Shown: positions 32,140 to 39,345, counted from the stretch's first letter. The stretch: 40,474 bases of DNA from JAGORL01 sp964372415 (GCA_964372415.1 CAYJQH010000008.1:1-40474), one strand, 5' to 3'. Numbers and translations are program-made. The notes: generated by a model not told the origin, from the sequence alone.

Positions 32140-32310
32140 TCACTCATGGGGCTTGATGGCCCGGTGAGAAAGGATCGGTTCGGTCTGAGCTTTCGGAGGG
32201 GGAGTGTCCGATTGCTGACTCTTCAGGTAAAGCACGATGATGACGGCAGCTACCGTAAGAATTGGCAGACCAAACACGGCGAGTTCAAAGGTGGGTAAGG
32301 ATCTTGGCAA
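32140..32310 (-). CDS. Small single-pass membrane protein, 56 residues
   Basis: Read by eye on the minus strand. It starts with TTG at 32310 (MPRSLPTFELAVFGLPI...) and ends at TGA 32140-32142. A single hydrophobic helix (roughly ELAVFGLPILTVAAVIIVLY) is followed by a polar Pro/Gln-rich tail (KSQQSDTPPPKAQTEP) ending IKPHE. Support comes from a complete set of signals: -35 TTTACC, 17 nt, -10 TATACT, a GGAG Shine-Dalgarno five nt before the TTG, and an intrinsic terminator. No family is recognised. The non-ATG start is the main uncertainty. Confidence 0.65.
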   Translation of the reverse strand: MPRSLPTFELAVFGLPILTVAAVIIVLYLKSQQSDTPPPKAQTEPILSHRAIKPHE

Positions 32311-32337
32311 GCACGCTCCGGGGATTGAGGCGGCAAC

Positions 32338-32366
32338 AGTATACCTGTTTTACCGGCTTGGGTAAA
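32338..32366 (-). promoter_or_regulatory. Promoter of the small membrane gene (TTTACC, 17 nt, TATACT)
   Basis: Minus-strand TTTACC (32361-32366) and TATACT (32338-32343) are spaced exactly 17 nt. The -35 is the same hexamer as in the promoter at 19575-19603. Confidence 0.65.
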
Positions 32367-32405
32367 CTTTGCCCGCGTATATCTGTATGTAAATTAAGCT
32401 TTTTA

Positions 32406-32440
32406 TTGACTAAATAGCTTTAATTTGCTATATTTAGTCA
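32406..32440 (+). promoter_or_regulatory. Consensus promoter with overlapping operator-like dyad
   Basis: TTGACT (32406-32411), 17 nt, TATATT (32429-32434). A perfect 10-bp inverted repeat TGACTAAATA (32407-32416) / TATTTAGTCA (32431-32440) covers both hexamers, as a repressor operator would. Confidence 0.75.
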
Positions 32441-32453
32441 CCTGGAGGGCAGC

Positions 32454-32837
32454 ATGTACGGTTTGCTTTTCGGTCTCGTGCCGCTTGAGGACGGTCAGAC
32501 GTTCTATGTCTGGTTTGATGCCGAGGGAGAAAATGAGAGCCCTAGCCCTACGGTCACGCTTGGCCATGAGGGTGTACAGGCGATTTCTGACAGCTTTTGC
32601 TTCATTGCTCAGGCAAACAAGGCTGACCGTGCTTACTACACCGACTTTGCCATCAAGTACTTTGTACACGAACTGTTTCAGCTGACGCACATTCCGTTTC
32701 GGCTTGTCAGTGAAGCCATGCTCGACGCCAACTGCGAAGAGATCATGATTATCGATGGCGACACTGACATGTGGGAGTGCTGCAATACCCACCGCGATCG
32801 CTTGCGGGCCATCCGCTACAAAGTTGTCGCGTCCTGA
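32454..32837 (+). CDS. Orphan hypothetical protein, 127 residues, with regulated-type promoter
   Basis: A soluble-looking protein with an acidic middle (FDAEGENESPSPTVTLGHEG), cysteines at several places (FCF; DANCEE; WECCNTH), and a helical basic C-terminus (HRDRLRAIRYKVV). No transmembrane segment and no family recognised. A GGAGGG Shine-Dalgarno four nt before the ATG, a near-consensus promoter with a dyad, and a terminator 7 nt after the stop make it a well-defined monocistronic unit. Conditional expression under a repressor is likely from the dyad (inference). Confidence 0.8.
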   Translation: MYGLLFGLVPLEDGQTFYVWFDAEGENESPSPTVTLGHEGVQAISDSFCFIAQANKADRAYYTDFAIKYFVHELFQLTHIPFRLVSEAMLDANCEEIMIIDGDTDMWECCNTHRDRLRAIRYKVVAS

Positions 32838-32844
32838 CCATTAG

Positions 32845-32878
32845 CCCTCGCCCCATTACAGGAGCGAGGGTAATTTAA
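32845..32878 (+). terminator. Intrinsic terminator
   Basis: CCCTCGC (32845-32851) pairs with GCGAGGG (32864-32870), followed by TAATTTAAT. It lies 7 nt after the stop of the 127-residue orphan. Confidence 0.75.
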
Positions 32879-32910
32879 TACATGGCATTGCTTCATTGAG
32901 CCTGAATCGA

Positions 32911-32916
32911 TATTAT
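32911..32916 (+). promoter_or_regulatory. -10 element TATTAT, leaderless GTG start
   Basis: TATTAT ends 10 nt before the GTG at 32927, which argues for that start over the TTG at 32918. Confidence 0.5.
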
Positions 32917-32926
32917 TTTGTTCTCT

Positions 32927-33595
32927 GTGCAAATTATCTACGAAGACAATCACTTAATTGCGGTTAACAAACCGCCTGGTCAACTAACCCAGGCCGATGC
33001 CGGCGGGGAAGTTTCGTTATTCGACGAAGTTAAACAATTCATTAAAGAACGCGATCAAAAGCCAGGAAACGTTTTCCTGGGTTTGCTCCATCGCCTTGAT
33101 CGACCCGTTGGCGGCATTGTCCTTTTTGCTAAAACAAGCAAAGGGGCAAGTCGACTCTCGGAACAATTCCGAAACCACACAATTGAAAAGGTTTATTGGG
33201 CAGTGGTCGAACCTGTAGAGACGACCCGGCGGGTCATCTCTGGCCAGGGACGTATAGTTCAGTGGCTGAAGAAAAATACAAAGACAAATATCGTTGAAGC
33301 GTTTGATCACGAAGTACCGGAGAGTCAACTGGCAGAGTTATCGTACAAGGTGCTTGCACCGTCGCTCATCGAGGTCCGACCAAAGACCGGCCGCCCTCAC
33401 CAGATTCGCGTCGCGATGAGTTCACTTGGCTGCCCGATCGTCGGGGATACAAAATATGGTGCGACGACTAAACTCAATCGAGACATTGCTTTGTTGGCGC
33501 GTTCACTGAGTTTTGATCACCCGATTTCCAAAGAACGTATTACAATTACTGCTGAACCACAGTTAGAAATTTTTCATGGCCAAAAAGAAAGTTAA
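32927..33595 (+). CDS. RluD-family 23S rRNA/tRNA pseudouridine synthase
   Basis: A 222-residue RluA/RluD-type enzyme that isomerises uridine. The N-terminus VQIIYEDNHLIAVNKPPG is the conserved family opening. The catalytic Asp is in LLHRLDRPVGGIVLFAKT (~47-64), and TGRPHQIRVAMSSLGCPIVGD is the C-terminal signature. No S4 domain precedes. Residues ~95-105 (EPVETTRRVISGQ) derive from a hairpin sequence not expected in the family. The GTG start fits both the family N-terminus and the -10 spacing. It overlaps mnmA by 20 nt, making an RNA-modification pair. Confidence 0.9.
   Translation: MQIIYEDNHLIAVNKPPGQLTQADAGGEVSLFDEVKQFIKERDQKPGNVFLGLLHRLDRPVGGIVLFAKTSKGASRLSEQFRNHTIEKVYWAVVEPVETTRRVISGQGRIVQWLKKNTKTNIVEAFDHEVPESQLAELSYKVLAPSLIEVRPKTGRPHQIRVAMSSLGCPIVGDTKYGATTKLNRDIALLARSLSFDHPISKERITITAEPQLEIFHGQKES
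33211..33246 (+). repeat. Palindromic repeat inside the rluD-like gene
   Basis: GTAGAGACGACCC-GG-CGGGTCATCTCT forms a hairpin with a single bulge. The motif resembles widespread short repeats of the TAGAGACGAC...GTCTCTA type. Confidence 0.55.
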
Positions 33596-34700
33596 AGTTT
33601 TATTAGGTATGAGTGGTGGCGTCGACAGTGCGGTGTCGGCGGTTTTGTTGTTAAAGGCGGGGTACGAGGTGATTGGTGGTTTTATGAAAAACTGGAGCGA
33701 CGGGGTCGACGGCCCCGAGTGTAGCTGGCGTGAGGAAAGACGCGACGCTATGCGGGTCGCAGCGCAACTCGGTATTTCGTTTCACACCTTTGATTTTGAA
33801 AAAGAGTATCGGCAAAAGATTTACGAATACCTGATTGCCGAATACAAAGCTGGTCGAACTCCGAACCCCGATGTGCTGTGCAACAAATACATGAAGTTCG
33901 ATCTGTTTATTCGAGAGGCCGACAAACTCGGCTGCGAATTTGTTGCAACCGGACACTATGCGCGAGTGCGACGTGATGAAACGGGCACGCACCTCCTAGC
34001 TGGCATTGATCAAAACAAAGATCAGAGTTATTTTTTGTGTCAGTTAACCCAAGAGTCGTTGTCGCGAGCACTGTTTCCAATCGGTCACCTGACAAAGCCT
34101 GAGGTGCGTCACATCGCTCATGAGCATGAGCTGATTGTAGCCGATAAGAAAGACAGTCAAGGCATTTGCTTTGTTGGTAAAGTTGAGATGAAAGATTTTT
34201 TGGCGGCCCGTATTACGCCGCACGAGGGGAATATTGTAACCACCAAGGGCCAAGTCATAGGTCAACATAGTGGATTCGAGTTTTACACCATCGGTCAACG
34301 TGAAGGACTTGGCGTCGGCGGTGGCACACCGTACTACGTCGTTGAACGTCGACCTGGCACGAATCAAGTGATCGTGGCGGTTGGCGATGAAGATTCGGCG
34401 CTTTATAAAAAAGAACTTGAAGCCATAAATATCACCGAAACCATTCCCGGAAACTTAAAAAAACACGAGGGCAAAAAGGTCTCGGCGCGCATCCGCTACC
34501 GTCAGCCACTGGCACTTTGCAATTTCAAAATGGGAGACCGTATCCCGCTTGACCCTTCGACTTCGCTCAACGCAGGAAAGGGGGAATTAAAAGGGGTCGT
34601 ACATGTAACTTTCGAAACTCCCCAACGCGCCATCGCTCCCGGGCAGTTTATTGCCTTCTACGTAGGCGACGAGTTAATTGGCTCGGCGGTCATTAACTAA
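33576..34700 (+). CDS. mnmA: tRNA-specific 2-thiouridylase MnmA
   Basis: A 374-residue ATP-dependent enzyme that thiolates U34 of Lys/Glu/Gln tRNAs. The PP-loop is LLGMSGGVDSAVSAVLL (~9-25). The two catalytic cysteines are in NPDVLCNKYMKF (~94-105) and DSQGICFVG (~197-205). The central motif EFYTIGQREGLGVGGGTPYYV is intact. In the C-terminal barrel an extra stretch RIPLDPSTSLNAGKGELKG (~323-341) comes from a palindromic repeat. The gene overlaps the rluD-like gene by 20 nt and ends tail-to-tail with the next gene. Confidence 0.96.
   Translation: MAKKKVKVLLGMSGGVDSAVSAVLLLKAGYEVIGGFMKNWSDGVDGPECSWREERRDAMRVAAQLGISFHTFDFEKEYRQKIYEYLIAEYKAGRTPNPDVLCNKYMKFDLFIREADKLGCEFVATGHYARVRRDETGTHLLAGIDQNKDQSYFLCQLTQESLSRALFPIGHLTKPEVRHIAHEHELIVADKKDSQGICFVGKVEMKDFLAARITPHEGNIVTTKGQVIGQHSGFEFYTIGQREGLGVGGGTPYYVVERRPGTNQVIVAVGDEDSALYKKELEAINITETIPGNLKKHEGKKVSARIRYRQPLALCNFKMGDRIPLDPSTSLNAGKGELKGVVHVTFETPQRAIAPGQFIAFYVGDELIGSAVIN
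34546..34601 (+). repeat. Palindromic repeat inserted in frame in mnmA
   Basis: CGCTTGACCCTTCGACTTCG...CAGGAAAGGGGGAATTAAAAGGGGTCG combines two known repeat styles (encoded PSTSLxxG, and the G-run end also seen at 31105 and 32055). Confidence 0.65.
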
Positions 34701-35251
34701 AGGGTACGACCCGCAAGGGCAATGAGAAGAATACATACAAAATCGAGTGGCAGAAGGAGAAGCAAAAACATCGGTCGTGAGATTTTAGAACTTCCCATGA
34801 GGGCTATGCCAAGTTCGTCAGGGAGTGGTGAGGCGGCAATGATGGCGCCTAGAAATATCGCGCTCCAGTGCAAAAAGGCGTTTCGTTGCAGTGCTCTATA
34901 AATTCGTTTAAAAGGTGAGTGTTTGATGAGCGTTTCGCCATCCGGTTCAATCCGTGTTCGGAAAATATAAAAGAGTAGCGCATCTCCACATAGATTACCA
35001 AAACCACCCGCAGCCGCGAGGAGCATTGGTGGCATGGTATGTGCGAGGTCAACGAGGACAACTCCAGCTGGGACAGCGGTAAAAATAGAAACAAAAAACA
35101 TCCCGGCAAAGAAGGCGTTTAATAGTTCGTAATCCTGCGTGGCCTCAAGAAAGCGATGGATAAGCCCAGTTTCGGCCAGCGCGATTGCAATTACGATGCT
35201 TAAGGCAACAAGGGCAACATGGCGAGCAATTCTCCGTTTTCGTTTGCTCAT
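34697..35251 (-). CDS. Polytopic membrane protein, DedA/VTT-like
   Basis: A 184-residue protein with four to five hydrophobic helices after a basic N-terminus (MSKRKRRIARH). GGFGNLCGDALLFYIFRTRI (~81-100) resembles the conserved loop before a helix in VTT/DedA proteins, and ASPLPDELGIALMGSSKI (~142-159) resembles their second re-entrant loop (P-x-P-D/E-x). The family assignment is inference from these two loops; members scramble or flip lipids in some organisms. The 3' end overlaps mnmA by 4 nt on the opposite strand. It is divergent from lepA, and a minus-strand TACAAT lies 11 nt upstream. Confidence 0.7.
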   Translation of the reverse strand: MSKRKRRIARHVALVALSIVIAIALAETGLIHRFLEATQDYELLNAFFAGMFFVSIFTAVPAGVVLVDLAHTMPPMLLAAAGGFGNLCGDALLFYIFRTRIEPDGETLIKHSPFKRIYRALQRNAFLHWSAIFLGAIIAASPLPDELGIALMGSSKISRPMFLLLLLPLDFVCILLIALAGRTL

Positions 35252-35262
35252 ACTTATTTGTT

Positions 35263-35272
35263 ATTGTACCAT
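35263..35272. promoter_or_regulatory. Overlapping divergent -10 elements (lepA / VTT-like gene)
   Basis: The 10-nt sequence ATTGTACCAT holds TACCAT on the plus strand (11 nt from lepA ATG 35284) and TACAAT on the minus strand (11 nt from ATG 35251). The two promoters share bases and should be mutually exclusive. Confidence 0.45.
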
Positions 35273-35283
35273 CGTCCTCTGTT

Positions 35284-37140
35284 ATGATCCCCCAGGAACG
35301 CATTCGCAATTTCTGTATTATTGCCCACATCGATCATGGAAAATCGACTCTTTCTGATCGCTTCCTTGAGATTACCGGCACAGTTGCTAAGCGCCAAATG
35401 AAAGAGCAGCTTTTGGATTCAATGGATATTGAACGTGAGCGGGGTATCACCATCAAACTTGCTCCGGCCCGCATGAACTGGAAGAAAACTGGCACCGATT
35501 ACACCCTTAATCTAATCGATACTCCCGGACACATCGACTTTAACTATGAAGTTTCTCGTTCGCTAGCGGCTGTTGACGGCGCAATTCTGCTTGTTGATTC
35601 GACGCAAGGCGTGCAGGCCCAAACCGTGGCTAATCTTTTTTTAGCTCTCGAGGAGGATCTCGAAATTATTCCTGTCTTGAACAAGATCGATTTACCGGCA
35701 GCTGATGTTCCGCGACGTACCGAAGAGCTCGTAAAGCTTATTGGTTGCAAGTCAGAGGATATTTTGAAGGTTTCAGGAAAAACCGGGGAAGGGGTGCGAG
35801 AACTTTTGGACACAATTATCGAAAAAATTCCCGCCCCGCAGGGAGAGCCCAACAAACCGGCCCGTGCCTTGATTTTCGATTCGGCTTACGACGATTACAA
35901 AGGGGTGGTGGCGTATGTTCGCGTGGTCGACGGCGCCATCAAGAAGCGCGATAAGATCAAAATGTTAGCCACCCAAGCCGAGAGTGAAGTTTTGGAAATC
36001 GGCGCCTTGAAGCCCAAGTTTTCCCCGCTTGATGAGCTCGAAACCGGCCAAATCGGCTACGTTGTTACTGGTCTTAAAGACATTCGGGCTTGTCGAGTGG
36101 GTGACACTATTACTGTTGCAAGTTCAGGGCGTCTCCCCCTTGGTAAAGGGGGAGACAAAGAGGGGGTAGCCCATAGTACAGGAGCCGTCGAACCACTTAC
36201 GGGCTACCGCGAAGTCCGCCCCATGGTTTTTGCCGGCATCTTCCCGGCCCAGGGCGACGAGTACGCTGCGCTCCGTGATGCAATGGATCGTTTGAAGCTG
36301 AACGATGCTGCTCTGGTTTTTGAACCAGAACATTCCCCCGCACTCGGCTACGGTTTCCGTTGCGGCTTTTTGGGCATGCTGCATCTGGAAATTCTGAAGG
36401 AACGCCTGCACCGTGAGTTCAACATCGAACTTGTAGTCACTTTGCCTTCGGTGGCCTATCGAGTTTTCGAAACGGGTAAGACAGAATATCGCGTGGTTAA
36501 AGGCGCCCTCGACCTGCCGGATCAAAGTCATATTACGAAAATCGAAGAACCCTGGGCCAAGACCGACATTATTGTGCCCACAGAATTTATTGGGAACGTC
36601 ATGGCCCTGGCGCAGGATCGTCGAGGTATTTACGTGAACACCGAATACCTGTCGGAAAATCGAGCGATTTTACATTACGAACTTCCGCTCTCGGCCATTA
36701 TCGTCGACTTTAACGATAAGCTTAAAAGCGCCACTACCGGTTATGCTTCGATGGGTTATGAAGTGATTGCTTATCGCGAGGCCGACGTGGTGCGGCTTGA
36801 TATCCTTGTTGCTGAAGAGCCGGTAGAGGCTTTTGCTACCCTCGTTTATCGCGATGAGTCAGACAAGATCGGTCGTCGAGTACTTGAGATTTTGAAAGAA
36901 AATATTCCGCAACAGCAGTTCGTCATTAAACTCCAGGCCGCGGTCGGGGGTAAGGTTGTGGCGAGCGAGCGAATTTCCGCCATGCGCAAAGACGTCACCT
37001 CAGGGCTTTACGGTGGTGACTACACCAGAAAACTTAAGCTTTTACAAAAACAAAAGAAAGGCAAAAAGAAAATGATGAGTATGGGCGCAGGCAGCGTTGA
37101 TATTCCAAGCGAGACTTACTTGAAAGTATTGCGGCGATAA
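35284..37140 (+). CDS. lepA: Elongation factor 4 (LepA)
   Basis: A 618-residue ribosomal GTPase. GTP motifs: IAHIDHGKSTLSDRF (G1), RGITIK (G2), IDTPGHIDFNYE (G3) and VLNKIDLPAAD (G4). The C-terminus EP4 region ends KKMMSMGAGSVDIPSETYLKVL, typical of LepA. Between GDTIT and GYREVRPMVFAGIFP there is an insertion of about 20 residues (SSGRLPLGKGGDKEGVAHST, ~280-300) encoded by a perfect palindrome plus flank. Start MIPQERIRNF matches the family; the open frame extends upstream only by overlap with the divergent gene. Confidence 0.96.
   Translation: MIPQERIRNFCIIAHIDHGKSTLSDRFLEITGTVAKRQMKEQLLDSMDIERERGITIKLAPARMNWKKTGTDYTLNLIDTPGHIDFNYEVSRSLAAVDGAILLVDSTQGVQAQTVANLFLALEEDLEIIPVLNKIDLPAADVPRRTEELVKLIGCKSEDILKVSGKTGEGVRELLDTIIEKIPAPQGEPNKPARALIFDSAYDDYKGVVAYVRVVDGAIKKRDKIKMLATQAESEVLEIGALKPKFSPLDELETGQIGYVVTGLKDIRACRVGDTITVASSGRLPLGKGGDKEGVAHSTGAVEPLTGYREVRPMVFAGIFPAQGDEYAALRDAMDRLKLNDAALVFEPEHSPALGYGFRCGFLGMLHLEILKERLHREFNIELVVTLPSVAYRVFETGKTEYRVVKGALDLPDQSHITKIEEPWAKTDIIVPTEFIGNVMALAQDRRGIYVNTEYLSENRAILHYELPLSAIIVDFNDKLKSATTGYASMGYEVIAYREADVVRLDILVAEEPVEAFATLVYRDESDKIGRRVLEILKENIPQQQFVIKLQAAVGGKVVASERISAMRKDVTSGLYGGDYTRKLKLLQKQKKGKKKMMSMGAGSVDIPSETYLKVLRR
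36121..36183 (+). repeat. Palindromic repeat inserted in frame in lepA
   Basis: A perfect 11-bp stem GTCTCCCCCTT / AAGGGGGAGAC with loop GGTA (36131-36156) is followed by AAAGAGGGGGTAGCCC. It keeps the reading frame open and codes for GRLPLGKGGDKEG. Confidence 0.75.
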
Positions 37141-37171
37141 AAAATCCCGACCGCGTGGTCGGGACTAATTT
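37141..37171. terminator. Bidirectional terminator between lepA and the 98-residue gene
   Basis: CCCGACC (37146-37152), loop GCGT, GGTCGGG (37157-37163). A T-run follows on the minus strand (ATTTTTTAT) and AATTTT on the plus strand. Confidence 0.85.
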
Positions 37172-37461
37172 TCGTGCGTGATAGATTTATCACACAAAGC
37201 CTCTTCTTGTAGGATTTCGAGATCTTCCTGATCAAGCTCCCAGATTGACCGATTACCCTCATCATCAACCATGTGACGGAAAATGACAGTCGGGTCTTGA
37301 CCGCGCTCGAGTCCTCCACGGGGCACAAAGAACAGATACGCCCTGTCCTTTATAACCTTGAGGCTATGAAATTGGAGATCGGCGGTACTGCCATCAGAAT
37401 TTTGGAGCTGCAGTGTGGATCCTTGTCGCAAGCGAACAATATCTGCGATTTTTTGGCTCAT
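37165..37461 (-). CDS. Orphan hypothetical protein, 98 residues
   Basis: A small acidic protein, probably with a beta-rich first half (LRQGSTLQLQNSDGSTADLQF; RAYLFFVPRGG) and an acidic helical end (WELDQEDLEILQEEALC). No family recognised. The start MSQKIADIVRL is chosen because a GAGGAG Shine-Dalgarno lies six nt upstream and a TTGTCA-17-TACAAC promoter precedes it; the open frame extends another 53 codons but without signals. It has its own terminator. It is divergent from the recJ unit. Confidence 0.7.
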   Translation of the reverse strand: MSQKIADIVRLRQGSTLQLQNSDGSTADLQFHSLKVIKDRAYLFFVPRGGLERGQDPTVIFRHMVDDEGNRSIWELDQEDLEILQEEALCDKSITHEN

Positions 37462-37480
37462 TTTCAACTCCTCAAGCCGT

Positions 37481-37509
37481 GTTGTACTATCCCCAAGAAG
37501 GTATGACAA
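37481..37509 (-). promoter_or_regulatory. Promoter of the 98-residue gene (TTGTCA, 17 nt, TACAAC)
   Basis: Minus-strand hexamers at 37504-37509 and 37481-37486 have exact 17-nt spacing, with the Shine-Dalgarno about 10 nt downstream. Confidence 0.5.
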
Positions 37510-37537
37510 GCCCGATTGACGCAGGTAAGCTCTTACC

Positions 37538-37633
37538 ATGTTGCACCACTCAAAAAATGTCCGCCATGTTTGGGCTATTATCGCAGGAGTCATTTTGCTC
37601 TCGCTCGTGCTAACAACCATGTTGGCGTATTAA
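37538..37633 (+). CDS. 31-residue single-helix membrane peptide upstream of recJ
   Basis: ATG at 37538 to TAA 37631-37633. The peptide starts MLHHSKNVRHVW, then has a hydrophobic helix of about 19 residues (AIIAGVILLSLVLTTMLA) and ends in Y. The basic N-terminus followed by one helix is typical of small membrane proteins. It ends 6 nt before the recJ ATG, so it would be co-transcribed. No Shine-Dalgarno is visible. It could be a chance ORF, or a leader peptide affecting recJ. Confidence 0.45.
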   Translation: MLHHSKNVRHVWAIIAGVILLSLVLTTMLAY

Positions 37634-37639
37634 CGAGCC

Positions 37640-39337
37640 ATGTCAAAATTTTGGTCTATTGCCCCTACAACCGAAACGACACTGCTCCGGCAGCTTTTAG
37701 TTAATCGAGGTATATCGCTCGATGACCACGATCGTTTCTTATACCCCGACTGGGAGCGGGATGTTTTGTCGCCTTACGAATTTACCAAGATGCGCCAAGC
37801 AGTGGCGCGTCTTTTTGGGGCTTTAGAAAAGGGAGAGCCGATGGTTATTCATGGTGACTACGATGCTGACGGCGTTTGCGGTTCGACAGTCTTGTCTTCG
37901 ACCTTAAACGACATTGCCAAGGCCTTGAACTTCGAACTTAGACTAAATGTTTTTTTACCTGACCGTGAGAAGGACGGGTATGGCGTGGCCATGCATACTG
38001 TTGAGCGACTAGCCAAAGAGGGGACAAAGGTTCTTATTACAGTCGACTGTGGTATTGCGAACGGTCTTGAGCTTGGACGAGCCCACGAACTTGGAGTTGA
38101 GACAATTATTTGTGATCACCATCAGCTCGGTGAACACTATCCGGACAAGGCAATAGTGCTTCATCCGCTAGCACCTGGCGAAACTTATGCCAACAAAACG
38201 TTGTGTGGCACAGGCGTGGCGTTTAAGTTTGCCTGGGCCTTGCTTGACGAGGCTCGCAAGCGCGGGGCGTCGTTGCCGCCGGGGCACGAGCGCTGGCTCC
38301 TAGACCTCGTGGCCATAGCCACGGTGACCGATGTTATGCCGCTTCTTGGCGAAAATCGGACGCTTGAGTCATACGGACTCCAGGTGCTTCGGAAGACTCG
38401 TCGACCTGGGCTTAAGGCAATTTTGGCCAGCGCTGGAGCAGACATGAATGCCATCGATACCACCACCGTCGGCTTTCGAATTGGTCCCCGCCTTAACGCA
38501 GCGGGTCGTTTGGCGTCGGCCAAGCTCGCCTTTAATGCTCTGGCTGCTACTGATGACCAGACAGCCCGACAGAATGCGCTAGCTCTTGAAAAACTGAATC
38601 GCGAACGCCAAAGTATCTTCGCGGCTTCGTACGAGGAGGCAAAATTTGTGGCCACGAAGTTTATCGATAACCACCAGGTGCTCGTGGTGCATAGCGAGAC
38701 GTGGTTGCCAGGAATCGTCGGTCTTATAGCGGGACGACTGGTGGGTGATTTTGGCCGGCCCAGCTTTGCCTTTGCCAAAGCTGGGGAGCATTGGGTTGGC
38801 TCAGGGCGAAGCCTCGGCGGCCTTCATCTTGTTCAGGCCATGGATTTTTGCGGCGAAATGTTTGTTAAACGTGGGGGTCATCCCCAGGCTTGCGGATTGA
38901 CTGTGGCGACCATCGATCACATTAGTGAATTTAGGACAAAGGTAAACGATTTTGCTCAGGGTTACTTTGGCATTGAGGGGGTAAAAGATTTGTTGAATAT
39001 CGACGCAACAGTACCTCTCAGTCAAGTTACTTGGGACACATTGAACGATCTTGGTCGGTTGGCACCTTTTGGTGAGGGTAACCGCCAGCCGGTGTTTATG
39101 GCCTCCAACTTAAAAGTCGTGGGGGCTGATACTATGGGTGCGACAGGTAATCATCTGCGGCTCACAGTAATTCCGCCCGATGGGAGCCTAGTAAAATTAG
39201 TTGGTTTTGGTTTTGGTTCTTTGGCTCGAACTCTCGCCGTTGGTTCAGAGATCGACGTGGTTTACGAGCCAGGAGTGAATGAATGGAACGGAAGGCGAGA
39301 GATACAGTACCGTATTGTAGACATTAGACAGCGTTGA
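37640..39337 (+). CDS. recJ: Single-stranded-DNA exonuclease RecJ
   Basis: A 565-residue DHH-family 5'-3' exonuclease for recombination and mismatch repair. Metal-binding motifs: IHGDYDADGVCGSTVL (~70-85), VDCGIANGLE, and IICDHHQLGE (DHH). The DHHA1 domain motif RGGHPQACGLTV (~413-424) and the C-terminal OB-like region (LAPFGEGNRQPVF) are present. Length is normal. It starts 6 nt after a 31-codon ORF and ends 8 nt before an inverted-repeat element. Confidence 0.95.
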   Translation: MSKFWSIAPTTETTLLRQLLVNRGISLDDHDRFLYPDWERDVLSPYEFTKMRQAVARLFGALEKGEPMVIHGDYDADGVCGSTVLSSTLNDIAKALNFELRLNVFLPDREKDGYGVAMHTVERLAKEGTKVLITVDCGIANGLELGRAHELGVETIICDHHQLGEHYPDKAIVLHPLAPGETYANKTLCGTGVAFKFAWALLDEARKRGASLPPGHERWLLDLVAIATVTDVMPLLGENRTLESYGLQVLRKTRRPGLKAILASAGADMNAIDTTTVGFRIGPRLNAAGRLASAKLAFNALAATDDQTARQNALALEKLNRERQSIFAASYEEAKFVATKFIDNHQVLVVHSETWLPGIVGLIAGRLVGDFGRPSFAFAKAGEHWVGSGRSLGGLHLVQAMDFCGEMFVKRGGHPQACGLTVATIDHISEFRTKVNDFAQGYFGIEGVKDLLNIDATVPLSQVTWDTLNDLGRLAPFGEGNRQPVFMASNLKVVGADTMGATGNHLRLTVIPPDGSLVKLVGFGFGSLARTLAVGSEIDVVYEPGVNEWNGRREIQYRIVDIRQR

Positions 39338-39345
39338 ACCTTTTT

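Noticed and set aside
38185..38778. A 197-codon open frame on the minus strand across recJ.
   Set aside because: It lies wholly inside recJ, whose motifs are clear; composition is Ser/Arg/Ala-rich as expected of an antisense shadow.
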